NCBI GenBank assembly: GCA_030699345.1
Contig: JAUYMX010000189.1
Span: 1 to 23,635, forward strand
Direction: 5' to 3'
DNA length: 23,635 nt
Source: Methylococcaceae bacterium
GTDB lineage: Bacteria > Pseudomonadota > Gammaproteobacteria > Methylococcales > Methylomonadaceae
Part shown: positions 22,901 to 23,635 of the stretch, one piece after another
How the letters are laid out: each line of letters begins with the position of its first letter
Numbering within the stretch: position 1 is the first letter of the stretch
Position numbers and translations under genes: made by a program
The notes under the pieces: generated by a model
What the model was told of the DNA's origin: nothing
Seen by the model: only the letters and a program-made list of their open reading frames with translations
Database searches by the model: none

Positions 22901-23635
22901 ACCAAAGTTCCTTCGCTTGTTGTGTGTAGATTGCCTTTTCCGCTGCGGGTAAATGCGTCCACGGTTGCGGATACAACAAACTGCGATGCAAAAAATCGAA
23001 CAACATAAAATGCCGTCGATAAATCCGTTGCTGCCGGTGCGGCAATAATGGATGAAACAAGCCGTGCCGGGAAAATAAATGCGAGGGATTTTTACGTAAC
23101 CACAGCCAGGAACCCATTTCCAGCGTCAACGGCATAAATAGTTGCTCGCCGGTACTTCGGGGAATAAATGCATCAAACAAATAATCCCACAAGTCGCCGT
23201 TGATGACGTACTCCTCACTCATGGGTTCAATTTTATAAATATGATTGGGATAGCAACGATCGAACAAGGCTTTTAATGCATAGGCTTCCGCGATAAAGGC
23301 AAAGGGCGTTTTACGTGATGCATACGGAAACCACAGCCGGTCTTTAATGCCAAAACCGGAATGTAAATCCAGCGCCATCGACAGCGGCGCATTAAATAGT
23401 TGCTGCTCAACCACTTGGCACAAGGCCTGCGCCTCCAGCTCCATCGTTTGCGCATCGCCACGATACCAGGGCAACTTGGGGCTAATACGATGGCCGCTGT
23501 AAAGGCGCGTGGCGCCGATACCTTCCACGGGCGAATTGCGCATCAAATCGACGCCATTGCCATTGCAACGTGTGCCTAAAAATACACCGACCGGATTCAC
23601 CAAAGGCATAAATATCAAGCGTGATTTTTCCAATC
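22893..23635 (-). CDS. M14-type zinc carboxypeptidase-like protein (partial, N-terminus off the edge)
   Basis: At least 247 codons are visible, reading in from beyond the right edge, so the N-terminus and the HxxE zinc motif are missing. MPLVNPVGVFLGTR then NGNGVDLMRN is the M14 substrate-carboxylate region, and ALDLHSGFG gives the third zinc histidine. LTLEMGSWLW carries the probable catalytic glutamate. In classical carboxypeptidase A the DLNR motif has Asn where this protein has Met (DLMR); I believe a related bacterial subgroup shares this, but it is recall. The substrate is unknown: peptide, peptidoglycan stem or N-acyl amino acid are all possible. A TTG at 23631-23633 is internal and not the true start. 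Confidence 0.82.
   Translation of the reverse strand, partial: LEKSRLIFMPLVNPVGVFLGTRCNGNGVDLMRNSPVEGIGATRLYSGHRISPKLPWYRGDAQTMELEAQALCQVVEQQLFNAPLSMALDLHSGFGIKDRLWFPYASRKTPFAFIAEAYALKALFDRCYPNHIYKIEPMSEEYVINGDLWDYLFDAFIPRSTGEQLFMPLTLEMGSWLWLRKNPSHLFSRHGLFHPLLPHRQQRIYRRHFMLFDFLHRSLLYPQPWTHLPAAEKAIYTQQAKELWYE

Noticed and set aside
1..23635. CRISPR array, tRNA or rRNA genes
   Set aside because: No regularly spaced direct repeats, cloverleaf-like sequence or rRNA signature was found on reading either strand.

Overview
The window looks like chromosomal DNA of a gammaproteobacterium, most likely a methanotroph of the Methylococcales. This rests on protein-level resemblance, the presence of GatCAB, a protein resembling the exosortase-associated TIGR04073 family, and a multi-hairpin dispersed repeat I associate with such genomes. 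The assignment is inference, since there is no rRNA or other taxonomic marker here.

Layout. (1) 1-3982: tex (S1-domain RNA-binding protein), a secreted TIGR04073-like protein ending in a clear intrinsic terminator, and a DUF4870-like membrane protein. (2) 4005-6241: an accessory island. Two diverged copies of a ~245-bp hairpin-rich repeat, in opposite orientation, flank an AT-rich operon of three unrecognised minus-strand genes (286, 81 and 125 aa; two of the products clearly have membrane segments and the third has one possible segment). (3) 6250-6808: a DUF433/DUF5615-type toxin-antitoxin pair whose toxin is broken by a frameshift. (4) 6861-10690, minus strand: gatC-gatA-Uma2 nuclease-gatB, the tRNA-dependent amidotransferase operon with a Uma2 (DUF820) gene wedged between gatA and gatB. 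(5) 10818-22133, plus strand: a long, tightly packed cell-shape, peptidoglycan and lipoate cluster, mreB-mreC-mreD-mrdA-rodA-mltB-rlpA-dacA-dat-ybeD-lipB-lipA, mostly with 4- to 11-nt overlaps. (6) 22130-23635, minus strand: a BioH-like alpha/beta hydrolase overlapping an M14-type carboxypeptidase that runs off the right edge.

How the genes work together. MreBCD and RodA-PBP2 form the elongasome. MltB and RlpA cleave glycan strands, DacA trims pentapeptides, and Dat makes D-amino acids for the wall. YbeD, LipB and LipA follow as the usual companion block for lipoate synthesis.

The most unusual part is the island. Its two flanking repeats differ in sequence, yet their long hairpin keeps perfect pairing through three compensated base-pair changes. 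The enclosed three-gene operon has no function I can name.
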